Below the pieces are notes generated by a model. It worked only from the letters and a program-made list of their open reading frames with translations, ran no database searches and was not told the origin of the DNA. A stretch of DNA of 7,493 nucleotides from Clostridia bacterium (GTDB lineage: Bacteria; Bacillota; Clostridia; Christensenellales; Maliibacteriaceae). A program made the position numbers and the translations under genes. Shown here one piece after another: positions 6,383 to 7,493 of the stretch. The stretch covers positions 1 through 7,493 of the forward strand of contig JAGBGW010000307.1 of the NCBI GenBank assembly GCA_017935825.1, written 5' to 3'. Within the stretch, counting starts at the first letter, position 1, and each line of letters begins with the position of its first letter.

Positions 6383-6790
6383 TACCAAATCCCCCCATTT
6401 TACCCAAATTTGCAACTTTTTTTGTGGGAATTTGTTTTTCTCACCCTCCCACCGTCGTTTTTTGTATCATGATTTAGGACAAAAAATGGGATTTTCCACC
6501 CACTTTTGGCATAAAGTGGCGGCTTGTCCCAACTATTTGCGGCAAGAAAAAGGTTCATTCCCCCACTTCCCATGGTGGGGAGCAGGTTTTACTTTTGTGG
6601 GGAGAGAAGTGGCGGCAAAGTGGGGGCACATCCCTATAGTTGGCAGAAAACAGACGAAAAATGCCCCCATCCGACATGCGGATGGAGGACGGGTGGGCGA
6701 AGGTTACAGTTAGCAGTTTAGAGTTTACAGTTATGATTGCGCTGCCGCGCAAGTTTTATATGGTTGTAAGGTGGGGGTATCATCCAACCT
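6383..6790. other. Non-coding upstream region, homopolymer and hairpin rich
   Basis: I see no credible gene here. The part nearest mraZ has runs of C, T and A. The middle contains a perfect hairpin CCACTTT/AAAGTGG (6500-6519) and several more GTGG-bearing motifs on both strands (6561-6625). CCATCCG/CGGATGG (6667-6685, 5-nt loop) and TTGCGC/GCGCAA (6737-6752, 4-nt loop) are perfect stems. TTACAGTT occurs twice (6704-6711, 6725-6732). The open frame entering from 5799 on the plus strand is the antisense of mraZ extended into this region and has no protein-like character. Confidence 0.6.
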
Positions 6791-6791
6791 C

Positions 6792-6875
6792 TGTAGGGGG
6801 CGACGCCCTCGTCGCCCCGCAATTGTCCGTGCTTTCTCCATCGCTTTCGGGGCGATGTAGGTATCGCCCCCTACG
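6792..6875. repeat. Two-hairpin GTAGGGGCG-family element, copy 1
   Basis: Outer inverted repeats GTAGGGGGCGA (6793-6803) and TCGCCCCCTAC (6864-6874) are perfect over 11 bp. Inside are two 8-bp hairpins: GGGGCGAC/GTCGCCCC (6797-6818) and GGGGCGAT/ATCGCCCC (6849-6870). The 30-nt connector between them (6820-6848) aligns with the connectors of the copies at 6901-6970 and 7172-7249. No coding content. Confidence 0.8.
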
Positions 6876-6970
6876 ATTGCATTTGATGTGATCCAATCCC
6901 GTGCATTGCACGCCCGTCAACGTCCGTTCTTCCTCCATCGCCTGTGGGCGCATCGTGATGCTCCCCTACA
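6870..6970. repeat. GTAGGGGCG-family element, copy 2, with flanking sequence duplicated at 7141
   Basis: This stretch is a near-identical direct repeat of 7141-7249, including about 30 bp before the element (6870-6900 versus 7141-7171). It lacks the nine bases TGTAGGGGC that begin copy 3, so the left outer arm is lost and only GTGC/GCAC of the left hairpin remains. The right hairpin GGGCGCAT/ATGCTCCC (6946-6965) has one mismatch. The right end CCCCTACA is kept. It looks like a decayed copy. Confidence 0.75.
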
Positions 6971-6987
6971 ATATTTGTCCTAATACC

Positions 6988-7110
6988 TGTCATCCTGAGC
7001 GGAGCCGACAGGCGCAGTCGAAGGATCTGTAGCGTTTGAATTCTTTCTTTGCAAAGATATTTCCCACATTGTACAGATCCTTCGACTCGTTTCACTCGCT
7101 CAGGATGACA
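6988..7110. repeat. Foldback repeat with TGTCATCCTGAGCG ends
   Basis: The outer arms TGTCATCCTGAGCG (6988-7001) and CGCTCAGGATGACA (7097-7110) are perfect 14-bp inverted repeats. Inner arms GTCGAAGGATCTGTA (7017-7031) and TACAGATCCTTCGAC (7072-7086) are perfect over 15 bp. They enclose an AT-richer 40-nt centre. No target duplication is seen at the ends. The TCATCCTGAGCG/GAAGGATC theme is, from memory, frequent between genes in gut Clostridia; I could not check that here. It resembles a MITE or REP-like repeat. Confidence 0.8.
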
Positions 7111-7171
7111 AAGGAAAATGGCAGACCACTATCTTCCACCCCTACGATTGTGTTTGATGTAATCCAATCCC

Positions 7172-7249
7172 TGTAGGGGCGTGCATTGCACGCCCGTCAA
7201 TGTCCGTTCTTCCTCCATCGCCTGCGGGCGACCAATGGTCGCCCCTACA
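7172..7249. repeat. Two-hairpin GTAGGGGCG-family element, copy 3 (intact)
   Basis: TGTAGGGGCG (7172-7181) and CGCCCCTACA (7240-7249) are perfect 10-bp ends. Two 8-bp, 3-nt-loop hairpins lie within: GGGCGTGC/GCACGCCC (7177-7195) and GGGCGACC/GGTCGCCC (7226-7244). The connector matches that of copy 2 almost base for base, while the stems differ and still pair. It is preceded by the same roughly 30 bp as copy 2. Confidence 0.8.
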
Positions 7250-7364
7250 TTGACAAATCTTTTTCAGGCATATTCATCTTGCGCGAAAGCGCAAACTTCA
7301 TGCCGCAAAGCGGCACTTCACATGCACGAAGTGCACACTTCACGTTTTCGAAGAAAACACTTCA
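7242..7364. repeat. Mini-hairpin array 1 with ACTTCA linkers
   Basis: After CCCCTACATTG and a short leader come four perfect short hairpins in a row: TTGCGC-GAAA-GCGCAA (7279-7294), TGCCGC-AAA-GCGGCA (7301-7315), TGCAC-GAA-GTGCA (7323-7335) and GTTTTC-GAA-GAAAAC (7344-7358). They are joined by 6-8 nt linkers containing CTTCA, and start-to-start distances are 22, 22 and 21 nt. The stems are unrelated in sequence but uniform in design. The same leader and first three hairpins recur from 7396. Nothing is coding. Confidence 0.75.
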
Positions 7365-7403
7365 CTGCGGGCGGCAGCCTGCCGCACGCTCTCTGCCCCT
7401 ACA
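7365..7403. repeat. Right half of a fourth GTAGGGGCG-family element
   Basis: CTGCGGGCG followed by the stem GCGGCAG/CTGCCGC (7371-7385) and the end CCCCTACA (7396-7403) has the same order as the right half of copy 3 (CTGCGGGCG, stem, CCCCTACA). No left half precedes it; array 1 joins directly instead. This suggests recombination between repeats, or that array and element are parts of one composite repeat. Confidence 0.5.
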
Positions 7404-7493
7404 TTGTTTGACAACCCTTTTTCAAGCATATTCATCTTGCGCGAAAGCGCAAACTTCACGCCGCAAAGCGGCACTTCACATGCACGAAGTGCA
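7396..7493. repeat. Mini-hairpin array 2, truncated by window edge
   Basis: This is a direct repeat of 7242-7335 displaced by 158 bp in its well-matched part (CATATTCATC at 7269 and 7427). It has the same leader and the hairpins TTGCGC-GAAA-GCGCAA, GCCGC-AAA-GCGGC and TGCAC-GAA-GTGCA with the same linkers. The only difference in the hairpin part is T to C at the base of the second stem (7459). It continues past the window. Confidence 0.75.

Noticed and set aside
6412..6423. T-run as a terminator of a gene entering from the left on the plus strand
   Set aside because: No plus-strand gene exists to end here and no stable stem directly precedes the run.
5799..6713. Plus-strand open frame of 304 codons over mraZ and its upstream region
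   Set aside because: It is antisense to mraZ, and the rest translates homopolymer-rich intergenic DNA into low-complexity sequence. No ribosome site was seen.
6871..7095. Minus-strand 74-codon open frame in the repeat island
   Set aside because: It crosses three repeat elements and their hairpins, with no start context or protein-like composition.
7279..7493. CRISPR array
   Set aside because: The regularly spaced units are short hairpins of differing sequence with 6-8 nt constant linkers. There is no repeat of 23 or more bases alternating with unique spacers, and no cas gene.

Overview
The window is the promoter-proximal end of a division and cell wall (dcw) gene cluster, read entirely from the minus strand (right to left). 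The order is mraZ, rsmH (mraW), ftsL, a class B penicillin-binding protein (ftsI/spoVD type), murE, then the first 110 codons of mraY, which runs off the left edge. The murE-mraY adjacency without murF matches the Bacillus/Clostridium layout. MurE has the DNPR signature of meso-diaminopimelate ligases, so the wall is DAP-type. The PASTA-bearing PBP, strong Shine-Dalgarno sites, fairly G+C-rich coding sequence and repeat-laden intergenic DNA suggest a clostridial Firmicute, perhaps of the Oscillospiraceae/Ruminococcaceae. This placement is inferred, not searched.

Layout. Positions 1-331 hold partial mraY, 398-1846 murE, 1879-4044 the PBP, 4051-4596 ftsL, 4639-5574 rsmH and 5871-6302 mraZ. The genes are tightly packed (gaps of 6-66 nt) with one exception. 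The mraZ-rsmH gap holds a 276-bp non-coding element (5593-5868) with 17-bp imperfect terminal inverted repeats and perfect 5-bp flanking direct repeats (TACTA), one of which contains the mraZ stop codon. It looks like a MITE-type insertion. Removing it with one TACTA restores a 15-nt mraZ-rsmH gap with its Shine-Dalgarno intact. The element folds into several hairpins, one followed by a U-run, so it may act as an attenuator inside the operon.

Upstream of mraZ (6303-6400) are a perfect Shine-Dalgarno, a candidate promoter, and three AAWGTGR boxes exactly 10 bp apart that look like MraZ autoregulatory boxes. From about 6400 to the right edge I see no gene. After a G/C-tract-rich stretch comes a dense island of dispersed, hairpin-forming repeats: three two-hairpin elements bounded by GTAGGGGCG-like ends (6792-6875, 6901-6970, 7172-7249) whose stems differ in sequence but keep pairing; a 123-bp foldback repeat (6988-7110); and a 158-bp direct repeat carrying a row of mini-hairpins linked by ACTTCA (7279-7364, and again from 7437 to the edge).

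How the genes work together. MraZ is the cluster's transcription factor. RsmH methylates 16S rRNA. FtsL and the PBP are divisome membrane proteins for septal peptidoglycan synthesis. MurE adds meso-DAP to the cytoplasmic precursor, and MraY transfers the finished pentapeptide to the lipid carrier to make lipid I.
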